64,000 bases of DNA from CADCWK01 sp965218235 (GCA_965218235.1 OZ244596.1:2352835-2416834); one strand, 5' to 3'. Shown: positions 41,843-51,918, numbered from the stretch's first letter. Made by a program: numbers and translations. The notes: a model not told the origin generated them from the sequence alone.

Positions 41843-41888
41843 CACATTGCGATGGAATGGCCGGACGCCACCGAGAGGCGGGTGAGAG

Positions 41889-42311
41889 ATGTTCGATGAT
41901 GTAGTGAAGACATTGTGCGACCGGTACGGTGAGCGCTGGACGTCGGACGAGGATGCCAACATTCGCTTCTCGATCGAAGCGGAGTTCCTTCTGCGTGGCG
42001 TCGAGGGGGCTCACCTGATCGGTGAGCCGGCCCTGGACGAGGAAGCGACGACCCTGACGGTCTGGGTCGACTTCCCACTGACCGACCTGATGATCACCGA
42101 TGAGCTCGCCTTCGAGATCCTTGGGCGCCTCAGCGAGGACGTCTTCTACAGCGAGCGCCATGTCGAGGCTCGAACGATCCGCTACCGGTTCGTGACCGGA
42201 ACGGCCAAGCACGGTCACGTCGGCTCGCTGGTCTTCGCCGGACCGCACGCGGCCGCGTTCGCCTCGGCGATCTTCCAGCGGACCTCGAGCGGCGTCCGGT
42301 ATCAGGCCTGA
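41889..42311 (+). CDS. Hypothetical protein, 140 residues
   Basis: I do not recognise this soluble protein. It opens MFDDVVKTLCDRYGERWTSD and contains FSIEAEFLLRGVEGAHLIG, a long acidic stretch and VDFPLTDLMITDELAFEILG. The mix of beta strands and a central acidic helix gives no family match. GAGAGGCGGGTGAGAG precedes the ATG. It follows the dUTPase gene by 46 bases on the same strand and is followed by the SRP RNA, so it probably shares the dUTPase transcript. Confidence 0.62.
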   Translation: MFDDVVKTLCDRYGERWTSDEDANIRFSIEAEFLLRGVEGAHLIGEPALDEEATTLTVWVDFPLTDLMITDELAFEILGRLSEDVFYSERHVEARTIRYRFVTGTAKHGHVGSLVFAGPHAAAFASAIFQRTSSGVRYQA

Positions 42312-42370
42312 TTGTTCAATGGATCGGTCATGCGATCAACGCTTCTCTGGGTTCCCGCTGGCGGGTGGTG

Positions 42371-42376
42371 TATCCT
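42371..42376 (+). promoter_or_regulatory. -10 candidate for the SRP RNA
   Basis: TATCCT lies just upstream of the first conserved bases of the RNA; a start about seven bases later fits the predicted 5' end near 42381. Confidence 0.4.
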
Positions 42377-42379
42377 CTT

Positions 42380-42650
42380 CCGAGTCGTGCTAGATGGGGA
42401 GTTAGCGGTGCCCTGTACCCGCAATCCGCTACAGCGGGGTTGAATTCCCCCCCGAGGTATGGCTTTGTGGACCTACCGTCGTCACGTAGTGTTGATGGGA
42501 AGGGTCCCGGTCGGCAGCGAACTGCGAATCCGGTCAGGACGGGAACGTAGCAGCCGTAAGCATCATTCGCTGGGTGACTGGGAGTGCCCGCCCGGAGCCA
42601 ACGAGCGCCGGCAAGCCGGAAGGTCTATATCGACGGGGGGTGCACGGCCC
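42380..42650 (+). ncRNA. ffs: Signal recognition particle RNA, large bacterial (scRNA) type
   Basis: This RNA of about 270 bases closely parallels Bacillus scRNA in order. The Alu-domain part reads GTGCTAGATGGGGAGTTAGC, GGTGCCCTGTACC, GCAATCCGCTACAGC and CCCGAGG. The middle has GTGTTGA and GGGTCCCG. Helix 8 has GGTCAGGACGGGAACGTAGC, matching the usual GTCAGGTCCGGAAGGAAGCAGC core that binds Ffh. The 5' CGTGC (42386-42390) pairs with 3' GCACG (42642-42646), closing the molecule. With Ffh it directs membrane proteins to the Sec machinery. The ends are estimated to within about ten bases. Confidence 0.92.
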
Positions 42651-43023
42651 TCCTACGTCACAGGCGTGTTCCGACAGGGACACGCTTCGTGCGTTTTCGG
42701 GCTTCATCCGCCCGTGAGCTTCTGGGATTCAATGATCAACCGCGCGGCGCCGTCCTGACACGGAAATGGTCCGCCCCGCTCGCTACGCTGTTACGCCGAA
42801 GGCGCCATTTCCCGCACCGGTCGCGGTCCGGCGGGAAATCCAGCGTTTCGTGCATGTGCGGTCGCGGGGCCATTCTCGTTTCGTGACGAAGGCTGCTTCC
42901 TCACTGGAGAACGAAAAGGGATCGACCTGACGTACGGACGCGGGCGACTCGAAACCCCTTGCCAACATCGTGGGAGGGGTCGGTGTCGGGTATGTCGCCG
43001 GAAGGCCACCGATCGTGCGGACG
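42651..43023. other. Intergenic region after the SRP RNA with inverted repeats
   Basis: This 373-base stretch contains no supported gene. ATTTCCCGC (42807-42815) pairs with GCGGGAAAT (42831-42839), and a separate GGAAATGG/CCATTTCC pair lies about 35 bases apart just upstream. These could form alternative hairpins. Confidence 0.5.
42807..42839 (+). repeat. Hairpin, nine-pair stem
   Basis: ATTTCCCGC, 15-base loop, GCGGGAAAT. It lies about 155 bases past the SRP RNA, with no T-run. Confidence 0.5.
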
Positions 43024-43467
43024 CTAACCACGGCGGGAGTCGGCCCGGCTTGCCGAGCGCGGGGCGACGTAGCGGCCCCGGCTCGTCGTCCGGCGCCGCG
43101 CCTGAACATCGCGACGGTAATGCCGTCGGATGTCCTGGGCGGCGTAGGCGAGGACGGCCAGCAGCCCGAGCAGCGACAGGTAGAGCCAGATCCGCCGACC
43201 GAAGGTGAACGGGTCGATCTGGAGCAGTCGAACCCCGAAGAAGAACAGGCCGAGCGTCAGCGGAACCAGCAGCAAGCCCGCGTACTTCCGCAGGTAGCGC
43301 CGCCGGACCGGTTCGGTAGACAGGTAGCGGCCGCCGTCGTTGTACAGGAACGCGGCGAAGAAGAACCCGATCAGGAAGACGACGAGGAAAGCCGTCGAGA
43401 ACGGCCCCCAGATCTCGTCGGGATGCGGAACGTGATTGAGATAGTCCCATGACCACGGCTTCGGCAT
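43024..43467 (-). CDS. Small three-helix membrane protein next to sdhB
   Basis: This protein of about 147 residues has three hydrophobic helices (STAFLVVFLIGFFFAAF, YAGLLLVPLTLGLFFFGVRL, IWLYLSLLGLLAVLAYAA) and a basic C-terminal tail. It follows sdhB in transcription order by about 73 bases, where an SdhC/SdhD membrane anchor might be expected, but I see no SdhC/D signature and no clear heme-ligand histidine within the helices. Its start may be the ATG at 43467 or the GTG three codons earlier (43476). Function is unknown. Confidence 0.62.
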   Translation of the reverse strand: MPKPWSWDYLNHVPHPDEIWGPFSTAFLVVFLIGFFFAAFLYNDGGRYLSTEPVRRRYLRKYAGLLLVPLTLGLFFFGVRLLQIDPFTFGRRIWLYLSLLGLLAVLAYAAQDIRRHYRRDVQARRRTTSRGRYVAPRSASRADSRRG

Positions 43468-43540
43468 CTTGCACACCCCGCTGGATCATCGTTGACGATC
43501 GCCTGCGCCAGCGATCCCCGGTCCGGATTCGAATCAGCCG

Positions 43541-44239
<699 letters not shown>

Positions 44240-44294
44240 GGTCGTCTTCCCTCGGGTCCTCGTGGACCATGCCCGTCAGCGGACGGCGATCCTG

Positions 44295-46034
44295 TCAGTA
44301 CTTGCGTTCCTTGGGCTCGAACTCGGTGATCGTGACCGGCTTCTTGTCGAGTTCCAGGCCGCCGGACGTCTTGTAGACGAGGGAATGGGCCAGCCAGTTC
44401 TTGTCGTCGCGGGTGGTGAAGTCGCTGCGGAAGTGCGCGCCGCGGCTCTCCTGCCGGGCGAGAGCACCGTGGATCGTTGCCTCGGCGCAATCGAGCAGGC
44501 AGCCGAGTTCCAGAGCCTCGGTCAGGTCGGTGTTGAAGACCGTGCTCTTGTCCATGACGCTGGCGTAGGTGTAGGCGTGCTGGAGTTGACGAATCGTCGA
44601 TTCGGCCCGCAGCAGGCTCTCCTCGCTCCGCTCGACCGAGACGTCGGCCATCATCATCTTCTGCATCGTCGACCGGATGTCGGAGATCCGCTCGCCCTTG
44701 CCGGACTGCGGCGCCTGGAGGAGACGATCGATCGACGCCCTCGCCATGAACTCGGGCTCCGGCGGCAGCGGCGCCCACTCGGCATCCTGGAGCATCCCGA
44801 GGATGTGCTTCCCGGCCCGGCGACCGAAGACGACGAGATCGACCAGTGAGTTCGTCCCCAGCCGGTTGGCGCCGTGAACGGAGACGCAGGCCGCCTCGCC
44901 GGCGCTGTAAAGCCCGGGGACCGGCGTGGCGTCGCGGTCCTGAATCACCTGGCCGTCGATGTTGGTCGGCAGGCCGCCCATCGCGTAGTGGGCCGTTGGC
45001 TGGACCGGGACCCCCTCGGTCTTGGGCTCGACGTCGAGATAGGTCCGGGCGAAGTCGGTCACATCCGGAAGCTTCTCGTCGATCAGTTCGGGCGGCAGAT
45101 GCGTCAGGTCGAGGTGGACATAGTCCTTGCCGTCGATCCCGCGACCCTCCTGGATCTCCTGGTGGATGAAGCGGGAGATCATGTCCCGCGGCGCGAGGTC
45201 CTTGAGCGTCGGCGCGTACCGGGCGCAGAACGCCTCGCCGTCCCTGTTGCGGAGGATGCCGCCCTCGCCGCGAGCCGCTTCGGACAGCAGAATGCCAAGC
45301 CGGTAGAGGCCGGTCGGGTGGAACTGGTAGAACTCCATGTCCATCACTGGAACACCGCGCCGGTAGGTCAGCGCGACGCCGTCACCCGTGCCGGCAATCG
45401 CGTTGGAGGTCACGCTCCAGACCCGACCGTAGCCGCCGGTGGCGATCATGACCGCCTTGGCGTGGATGACATGGATCTCGCCAGTCGCTATCTCCATCGT
45501 GACGACACCGCAGGCGCGGCCATCCTCCGAGAACAGCACGTCCATCAGGTGATGCTCGTCGAAGAAGTTCAGTTGGTGCTTGATCCCCTGCTGGTAGAGG
45601 GTCTGGATGATCATGTGGCCGGTGCGATCGGCGGCGTAGCAGGCCCGTCGGACGGGTCCCTCGCCATAGTTCCGCGTGTGGCCTCCGAATCGGCGCTGGT
45701 CGATCCGGCCGTCCGGAGTCCGGTTGAACGGCAGCCCCATGTGCTCGAGCTCGTAGACGGCGTCGATCGCCTCCCGGGCCAGCACCGCGGCGGCGTCCTG
45801 GTCGACCAGATAATCGCCCCCCTTCACGGTGTCGAACACATGCCAGCGCCAGTGGTCCTCCTCGACGTTACCGAGGGCGGCGCTAATACCGCCCTGGGCC
45901 GCGCCGGTGTGGGATCGCGGGGGGTAGAGCTTGCTGACCACAGCGACGTTGGCCTTGCCGGCGAGCTGGATGGCGGCCATCAGGCCCGCTCCGCCCGCGC
46001 CTACGATGACCGCGTCGAATCGGTGATACGCCAC
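44295..46034 (-). CDS. sdhA: Succinate dehydrogenase / fumarate reductase flavoprotein subunit
   Basis: This 579-residue subunit oxidises succinate to fumarate in the citric acid cycle. It has the FAD site AVIVGAGGAGLMAAIQLAG, the covalent-FAD histidine H42 in PPRSHTGAAQGGISAALGN, the active-site parts HPTGLYRLGILLSEAARGEG and ARDMISRFIHQEI equivalents, and AHYAMGGLPTNIDGQV. The start is GTG with AGGGA six bases upstream. A TACAAT on the minus strand at 46093-46098 is a possible -10. It heads the sdhA-sdhB unit. Confidence 0.95.
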   Translation of the reverse strand: MAYHRFDAVIVGAGGAGLMAAIQLAGKANVAVVSKLYPPRSHTGAAQGGISAALGNVEEDHWRWHVFDTVKGGDYLVDQDAAAVLAREAIDAVYELEHMGLPFNRTPDGRIDQRRFGGHTRNYGEGPVRRACYAADRTGHMIIQTLYQQGIKHQLNFFDEHHLMDVLFSEDGRACGVVTMEIATGEIHVIHAKAVMIATGGYGRVWSVTSNAIAGTGDGVALTYRRGVPVMDMEFYQFHPTGLYRLGILLSEAARGEGGILRNRDGEAFCARYAPTLKDLAPRDMISRFIHQEIQEGRGIDGKDYVHLDLTHLPPELIDEKLPDVTDFARTYLDVEPKTEGVPVQPTAHYAMGGLPTNIDGQVIQDRDATPVPGLYSAGEAACVSVHGANRLGTNSLVDLVVFGRRAGKHILGMLQDAEWAPLPPEPEFMARASIDRLLQAPQSGKGERISDIRSTMQKMMMADVSVERSEESLLRAESTIRQLQHAYTYASVMDKSTVFNTDLTEALELGCLLDCAEATIHGALARQESRGAHFRSDFTTRDDKNWLAHSLVYKTSGGLELDKKPVTITEFEPKERKY

Positions 46035-46341
46035 GTTGCTTCCCTATCCACGCTCTGAGAACCGGCCGGCCGGACAAGACTTCTTCCCGACAATTGTAGG
46101 GTGTTATCGGTTCGCTGGACAGCGCTGGTCGGGCGCTCCGGTCAGATCGCCGAATGGGCCCGCACCGGGACCGCCGATCCGGATTGTGCTGCCCGGATCG
46201 CATTGCCCGAACGGCGCTGGGCCGCCGCTGACTGCTAGACTGAACGGACCATTGAGTGGGCGGCGCTGCCCACGGCCCCCGGTTCTCGGCTTCACCTGTC
46301 TCCGGCAGTGCTGTCCCACCCTACCCGCGAGGTTGCGACCT
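46035..46341. other. Divergent region between sdhA and the M20 peptidase
   Basis: No gene is seen. It holds a minus-strand TACAAT (46093-46098) for sdhA and a plus-strand TGCTAGACT (46233-46241) for the peptidase. Confidence 0.5.
46233..46241 (+). promoter_or_regulatory. Extended -10 candidate for the M20 peptidase
   Basis: TGCTAGACT lies about 100 bases upstream of the GTG at 46342. Confidence 0.42.
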
Positions 46342-47553
46342 GTGCCGTTTGGTCTGGATACAACCGCAGCGGTCAGGCGACAGGCTCGCCTCCTCGCGCC
46401 GGAGGTGGGCGAGGATACCCTCGCGATCAGCCGCGTTCCGGCACCGACTGGCGCCGAGTACCAGCGCGCGCTGGCCGTTCGGGATCTGCTCCGGCGCGAC
46501 GATCCTGGCCGGCTCGTCTTTCTGGACCAGGCCGGGAACGTCGTCACCCGGATTCCGGGCCGGCAGCGCGATCGCTCGCTGATCGTCGCGGCCCACCTTG
46601 ATACGGTCTTCGGACTGGATGTTCCGCACCTCCCGCGGATCATCGGGTCGCGGATCGTCGGGCCGGGCGTCGGCGACAACGGGGCAGCACTGGCGGCGAT
46701 GATCGCCCTGCCGCGGCTGCTGGCCCGCTGCCGGATCGTTCCGGCCTGCGACATCGTACTGGTCGGAACGGTCGGCGAGGAGGGCTACGGTAATCTCCGC
46801 GGGATGACCGCCGCCCTTGATCTCAACCGGGAAGCAGCGGCCGTCGTCGCGGTCGAGGGCCACGGGCTGGGACGGATCACCCACATCGCGGTCGGGAGCC
46901 GGCGGCTGGCGATCCGGATCGACGGACCAGGCGGCCACAGCTGGGCCGACTACGGCCGACCCAGCGCCGTCCACGCGGCTGGGAAGCTGATCGCTCGGCT
47001 GGCCGACATCCCGGTGACCGAGTGGCCCCGTACGACCCTGAACGTGGCGGCGATGTCCGGCGGATCCACGATCAACTCGATCGCGACCAGCGCCTCGATT
47101 GAAGTCGAGCTGCGCTCGATGGACCCGACGGAACTCGAGCACCTGCTGGACCAGGTCGTCGGGCAGATGCGCCACGTCGAGCGGGACGGCCTTCGGATCC
47201 GGCTGGAGACACTCGGCGTCCGGCCGGCGGGTGGCCTGCCCGCCGACCACCTGATCGTTTGCCGGACCCGCTCGATCCTGGCGTCGCTCTCCACCCCGTC
47301 GGCCTCGGACGCCTCCAGCACGGACGCCAACGTCCCAATCGCCTGGGGGATTCCGGCGGTCTGCATCGGCATCAGCCATGGCGGCGATGCCCACACGCCG
47401 AACGAGTGGCTGGAGCGCGAGCCAATCGCAACCGGGCTTGCCCAACTCGCGCTGCTCGTCCGGACGCTCGCCCAGGACATCGAGCGCGGCGACCTCGTTC
47501 GCTCCGGCTGGCTGGATGGTGAGAGCCGCGGGATGGCCGCTGCGTCCGACTAG
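46342..47553 (+). CDS. M20-family metallopeptidase
   Basis: This 403-residue enzyme has the M20 zinc fold: VAAHLDTVFGLDV (first metal site), GPGVGDNGAALAAM (bridging Asp), VGTVGEEGYGNLRG (catalytic and metal Glu pair), a lid domain with DGPGGHSWADYGRPSAVHAA, and the late histidine in ISHGGDAHTPNEWLE. It resembles the PepT/tripeptidase-like or carboxypeptidase branch. Substrates are probably small peptides or N-acyl amino acids. The GTG at 46342 (GCGAGG upstream) is preferred; the frame is open to 46036 but that part is low quality and lies upstream of the likely promoter. Confidence 0.87.
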   Translation: MPFGLDTTAAVRRQARLLAPEVGEDTLAISRVPAPTGAEYQRALAVRDLLRRDDPGRLVFLDQAGNVVTRIPGRQRDRSLIVAAHLDTVFGLDVPHLPRIIGSRIVGPGVGDNGAALAAMIALPRLLARCRIVPACDIVLVGTVGEEGYGNLRGMTAALDLNREAAAVVAVEGHGLGRITHIAVGSRRLAIRIDGPGGHSWADYGRPSAVHAAGKLIARLADIPVTEWPRTTLNVAAMSGGSTINSIATSASIEVELRSMDPTELEHLLDQVVGQMRHVERDGLRIRLETLGVRPAGGLPADHLIVCRTRSILASLSTPSASDASSTDANVPIAWGIPAVCIGISHGGDAHTPNEWLEREPIATGLAQLALLVRTLAQDIERGDLVRSGWLDGESRGMAAASD

Positions 47554-47633
47554 CGACCGGAACGGAAACGTCGCGTCGGACGTGGGAGCTTCGGTCGCGT
47601 CGGATATCATGTCTGCTGACCGAGATAGCCGAG

Positions 47634-50567
47634 ATGCGGGAGTCAGGGTTGGCGCACGAGTACGTCGCGATCGATATCGAAGCGACCGGGATGCAACCCG
47701 GCAGGGATGAGATCCTCGAAGTCGGCATCGTCACCTTCGATCTGGAGTCCGACGACGAGACCTGGACCACGCTGGTCCGGCCCGTTCAACCCGTCCCGCT
47801 CGACATCGTCCGGCTGACGGGTATCGACGACGCGGCGCTGACGAGCTCCCCGGCTTTTGCCGATGTCCTGCCGAGGATCAGGGAATTGATCGGTGGTCGC
47901 GACATCGTTGGCCACTCCGTCCAGTTCGACGTGAACATGCTCAAGGGCGCCGGGCTACCGCTCGCCAACCGGCAGATCGACACGCATCAGCTTGCCTCGG
48001 TGATCCTGCCGGACCTGCCAAACTACAGCCTGGTCACGACCGCGTCTGCCCTTGGGATTGAGATCGACGCGTCACACCGAGCGCTGCATGACGCCCAGGT
48101 CAGCGCTCGGGTCCTCCGGGCGCTGATGCGCCGGTTACAGACCTACGACGCCGTGACGCTCCAGCAGGTCGCCCAGTACGCTGAGCTGGCCGGCTGGTCG
48201 ACGGCGAGCGTCTTCATTCAGGCAGCGGACTTCGCCCGGTCCGGGGCGCTCTCCGCTCGGGGTCCGCGACGGGGGCCGCACGAGCTGGCGTTCATGACCC
48301 AGCGGGAGCGGCCGGAGCCGCTCGAACCGCGCGGCAGCCAGCACGTCATCGCCGAGACCGAGATCGACGCCGCTTTCGGCCCCAGCGGGTACGTCGGCCG
48401 GGCCGTCGACCGTTACGAGCACCGCCCCCAGCAGGAGTACATGGCCTGGAAGGTCGCCGAGGCGTTCAACCGCAACGGAGACCTGATCGCGGAGGCGGGG
48501 ACCGGGACCGGCAAGAGCATGGCCTACCTGCTCCCGGCGACGCTCCACGCCCAGGAGCACGGCCAAACCGTCGTCGTCTCGACCAACACGCTGGCGCTCC
48601 AGGATCAGCTCTTTCGCAAGGACATCCCCAAGCTCCAGGACGCCATCCGCTCGCTGGATAATGGTGACGCCGCCGAGCCGTTCCGGGCCGTGACCGTCAA
48701 GGGACGGGGCAACTACCTCTGCCTGCGTCGCTGGTTCGCCAGCGCCCAGCAGCCGGTCCAGGACGCCGCCGAAGCGGGGCTCCGGGCCAAGATCTCGCTC
48801 TGGCTGGGCGAGACGACGACCGGGGACCGGGCCGAACTCCGCCTCTCGCCGACCGAGGAAGCGCGGTGGCGGCTGTACTCGGCCGACGACAACGCCTGTC
48901 AGCCGGGCCGCTGCGTCTTCGTCCAGCGCAACCAGTGCTTCCTCTTCCGGGCCCGGCGGGAGGCGGAGAGCGCCCACGTCGTCGTCGTCAACCACGCCCT
49001 GTTGCTCACCGACAGCATCTCGGGCGGGAGCGTTCTGCCGGCCTACAACCGGCTGATCGTCGATGAAGCGCATCACCTCGAGGAACAGGCCACCGTCCAC
49101 TACGGAGTCAGCGCCAGTGAGCGCGAACTGACGACGCTGCTCGACGGTGTCCTGCGCACCGAGGGACCGATCCAGCTTGGCGCGATGATGGGTGTCGTCC
49201 AGTTCCTGAACCGGCCGGACCTGACCACGACCGACGCGGGGCGGACCCGGGCCGGAGCCGCGCTGGAGCGGGCGAAGCAGGCACAGGATCAAGTCCAGAC
49301 AGCGCGGACTCACGCCCACCAGGTCTTCCGGCTCGCTTTCGCGCTTTCGACCCGTGACACCGGCCGGCCTGGCGGTGACCGGTCGATCCGGCTGACCCGC
49401 GACATCCGTGAGGCCTACGCCTGGACGGATGTGCTCGACGCCTGGGCCGTCCTCGAGCACGCCTTGACGGCGATCGAGAACCATCTCAAGTGGGCGAAGC
49501 GGACCCTTGACGACCAGGAGCCAGGCTCGGACGCCGATGACCTGACGACCGGTGCCTACGACACCGTAACGTCCGACATCGAGAACGCGCTGCGAAGTCT
49601 CGGTGAGATCAACGCGATCATGCGCGACGTGATCGCGACTCCGCGTGACGAGCAGGTCTACTGGCTGGAGCGCAATCAGCAGGGCGACGCGGTCACGTTC
49701 AAGTCGGCGCCGCTCGACGTCGGCGGGCTGCTCCACGACCGCGTCTTCAGCAAGATGGACACGACGGTCCTGACCTCGGCCACGATCACGACCGACGGAA
49801 CGTTCGACTACGCGATCGATCACCTCGGTCTCGGCGATGTCCGGCAGGTCAGCGTCCCGTCGCCGTTCGACTACCGGACCTCGGCGATGCTCTACCTCGC
49901 CGATGACATGCCGGAACCCAACCAGCCGCTCTACCAGCGCCGCCTCCAGGAGACGCTGATCGCGACCTGCGCCGCCACACGGGGCCGGGGGCTCATCCTG
50001 TTCACGTCCTATGCCGCCCTCCAGGCGACCTACCAGGCGATCAAGCGGCCACTGGAGGAGGCGGGTATCGTCGTGCTGGCCCAGCGCGTGGACGGCAGTG
50101 CCCGGCAGCTGATCGAGCGGCTCAAACACGGCGATCAGGTCGTCGTCCTCGGGACATCCAGCTTCTGGGAGGGGATCGACATCGTTGGCGACGCCCTGAG
50201 CCTGCTGGTGATCACCAAACTGCCATTCAGCGTCCCGAGCGATCCGGTCTTCGCCGCCCGGAGCGAGGCGATCGCCGACGAGGGCCGCAACGCCTTCGTC
50301 GACTACGCCGTGCCACAGGCCGTCCTGAAGTTCAAGCAGGGGTTCGGCCGGTTGATCCGCAGCTCAAGGGACCGAGGGGTCTGCGTCGTGCTTGACCGCC
50401 GTATCCTGAGCAAGCGGTACGGTCGCTCGTTCGTGGACTCGTTGCCGGAATGCACGGTCGAGATCGGCTCGGTATACGACCTGCCCAGCTCCGCCGCCGC
50501 CTGGGTTAACCAGCGCGCTGACGCCGGCAGCGACCTGATCCCAACCGCGGCCGCCGATCGTTCCTAG
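47634..50567 (+). CDS. dinG: DinG-type helicase with N-terminal 3'-5' exonuclease domain
   Basis: This 977-residue protein begins with a DEDD exonuclease domain (about 8-175: YVAIDIEATGM, GHSVQFDVNML, HRALHDAQVSARVLRAL) and continues with an XPD-like superfamily 2 helicase: AEAGTGTGKSMAYLLPA (Walker A, about 288-295), VDEAHHLEEQ (DEAH box, about 476-480), GTSSFWEGIDIVGDALSLL and the closing QGFGRLIRSSRDRGV. Cysteines in LCLRRW, CQPGRC and NQCFLFRARR fit the iron-sulfur cluster of XPD-like helicases. The fusion matches Bacillus-type DinG. It probably unwinds damaged or recombining DNA and R-loops. Confidence 0.93.
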   Translation: MRESGLAHEYVAIDIEATGMQPGRDEILEVGIVTFDLESDDETWTTLVRPVQPVPLDIVRLTGIDDAALTSSPAFADVLPRIRELIGGRDIVGHSVQFDVNMLKGAGLPLANRQIDTHQLASVILPDLPNYSLVTTASALGIEIDASHRALHDAQVSARVLRALMRRLQTYDAVTLQQVAQYAELAGWSTASVFIQAADFARSGALSARGPRRGPHELAFMTQRERPEPLEPRGSQHVIAETEIDAAFGPSGYVGRAVDRYEHRPQQEYMAWKVAEAFNRNGDLIAEAGTGTGKSMAYLLPATLHAQEHGQTVVVSTNTLALQDQLFRKDIPKLQDAIRSLDNGDAAEPFRAVTVKGRGNYLCLRRWFASAQQPVQDAAEAGLRAKISLWLGETTTGDRAELRLSPTEEARWRLYSADDNACQPGRCVFVQRNQCFLFRARREAESAHVVVVNHALLLTDSISGGSVLPAYNRLIVDEAHHLEEQATVHYGVSASERELTTLLDGVLRTEGPIQLGAMMGVVQFLNRPDLTTTDAGRTRAGAALERAKQAQDQVQTARTHAHQVFRLAFALSTRDTGRPGGDRSIRLTRDIREAYAWTDVLDAWAVLEHALTAIENHLKWAKRTLDDQEPGSDADDLTTGAYDTVTSDIENALRSLGEINAIMRDVIATPRDEQVYWLERNQQGDAVTFKSAPLDVGGLLHDRVFSKMDTTVLTSATITTDGTFDYAIDHLGLGDVRQVSVPSPFDYRTSAMLYLADDMPEPNQPLYQRRLQETLIATCAATRGRGLILFTSYAALQATYQAIKRPLEEAGIVVLAQRVDGSARQLIERLKHGDQVVVLGTSSFWEGIDIVGDALSLLVITKLPFSVPSDPVFAARSEAIADEGRNAFVDYAVPQAVLKFKQGFGRLIRSSRDRGVCVVLDRRILSKRYGRSFVDSLPECTVEIGSVYDLPSSAAAWVNQRADAGSDLIPTAAADRS

Positions 50568-50586
50568 CACTACGAGGAGTAATCAG

Positions 50587-51579
50587 ATGACGGATCCGAT
50601 CGATCGCAACCTGGCCCTGGAGCTCGTCCGTGTCACCGAGGCGGCCGCGGTCCAGGCGGCGCGCTGGATGGGACGGGGCGACAAGAACAACTCCGATCAG
50701 GCGGCCGTCGACGCGATGCGCTCGGTCCTGAACACGATCGCGATGTCCGGCCTGGTCGTGATTGGGGAGGGCGAGAAGGACGCGGCGCCGATGCTCTATG
50801 TCGGCGAGCTGCTCGGGACCGGCGCCCACCCTGAGGTCGACATCGCCGTCGATCCGATCGATGGCACCCGGTTGCTCTCGGACGGGATGCCGAACTCGGT
50901 CGCCGTCATCGCCGTTGCCGAGCGGGGCTCGATGCTCGCCTCGAACGACATCATGTACATGGACAAGATCGTTGTCGGCACGGAGTCCGTCGGCCTGGTC
51001 CACATCGACCGCCCGGTTGGCGACAACCTCCGGGCGGTCGGGCAGGCGCTGGGCAAGGCGATGGACGACATCACCGTCGTGGTGCTGGACCGGCCGCGGC
51101 ATGAGACGTTGATCGCCGAGATCCGGGCCGCCGGCAGTCGGATCAAGCTGATCAGCGACGGTGACGTCGCCGGCGCGATCATGGCGGCGTCAGACGAGAC
51201 GACGGTCGATGTCATGCTCGGGGTGGGCGGTGCCCCGGAGGCCGTCATTGCCGCCTGCGCCCTCAAGTGTCTCGGCGGCGACATGCAGGCGAAACTCTGG
51301 CCTCGCAACGATGCCGAGCGCGAGGTCGCCCGGACGAAACGGATCGACACCGATCGCATCTACGGGCTGGACGACCTGGTCGCTGGCGACAACTGCTTCT
51401 TCGCCGCGACTGGCATCACCGATGGAGAGCTCCTGCGTGGCGTCCACTACCTTGGCGGCGGTGGGGCGACGACCGAGTCTCTGGTCATGCGATCTCGTAC
51501 CGGTACGGTTCGACGAATCCAGGCCACGCACCGGGTCGCCAAGATGTCCCGGATGGGGCCGGTCGCGTCCGAGCAGTAG
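50587..51579 (+). CDS. glpX: Fructose-1,6-bisphosphatase class II
   Basis: This 330-residue enzyme removes the 1-phosphate of fructose-1,6-bisphosphate in gluconeogenesis. The Mg-binding motifs are VVIGEGEKDAAPMLYVGE and EVDIAVDPIDGTRLLSDG (D89, D92), and further family parts are IMYMDKIVVG, LISDGDVAGAIM and GGAPEAVIAACALKCLGG. The length fits GlpX. GAGGAGTAATCAG precedes the ATG. It lies 19 bases after dinG and upstream of rho, with a 400-base leader region between. Confidence 0.95.
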   Translation: MTDPIDRNLALELVRVTEAAAVQAARWMGRGDKNNSDQAAVDAMRSVLNTIAMSGLVVIGEGEKDAAPMLYVGELLGTGAHPEVDIAVDPIDGTRLLSDGMPNSVAVIAVAERGSMLASNDIMYMDKIVVGTESVGLVHIDRPVGDNLRAVGQALGKAMDDITVVVLDRPRHETLIAEIRAAGSRIKLISDGDVAGAIMAASDETTVDVMLGVGGAPEAVIAACALKCLGGDMQAKLWPRNDAEREVARTKRIDTDRIYGLDDLVAGDNCFFAATGITDGELLRGVHYLGGGGATTESLVMRSRTGTVRRIQATHRVAKMSRMGPVASEQ

Positions 51580-51664
51580 TTCCTCGACCGGGCCACTACC
51601 ATGGCCGTGGTCGGGTGCGGACGCGAGATCCGCAATCCAGCGCATTGACGGGCTTTGCGGCAGG

Positions 51665-51673
51665 TGCTACGCT
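51665..51673 (+). promoter_or_regulatory. Extended -10 candidate for rho
   Basis: TGCTACGCT lies about 306 bases before the rho TTG, implying a 300-base leader. Confidence 0.42.
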
Positions 51674-51823
51674 TCGCACGCACCATGAGTCGCCGTGCCA
51701 TATCGCTGTCCAACGACCTCCCCCGTGCGAGACTCTGGGCCATCCTCTTCCATCCCAAATCCGTATCGATCCGAGATCGGCGTCTCGAAGCCGGCAATGT
51801 CCGCTGGCCTCTGCTCCCGCCAT

Positions 51824-51843
51824 CCATTCCCTTTCGGGGATGG
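51824..51843 (+). promoter_or_regulatory. Hairpin in the rho leader
   Basis: CCATTCCC-TTTC-GGGGATGG forms eight pairs with one G-U and a four-base loop, followed by TTGTGCTC. It is a possible attenuator or the end of a glpX transcript. Confidence 0.42.
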
Positions 51844-51918
51844 TTGTGCTCACTGGACGCTGCGGTTCACTGAGCGATATGGCATCTGGCCCGCTGGGCG
51901 CGTCTCGTCGGTCGGGCG

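Noticed and set aside
42365..42886. Short plus-strand open frames across the SRP RNA region
   Set aside because: They overlap the SRP RNA or its downstream repeats and have no protein features.
42791..43489. Longer minus-strand open frame overlapping the small membrane protein gene
   Set aside because: It is a shifted frame of 43024-43467, which has three clear membrane helices.
43525..43535. GGATTCGAATC resembling a tRNA T-loop
   Set aside because: The flanking bases do not form a T-arm stem, and no acceptor or anticodon arm is present.
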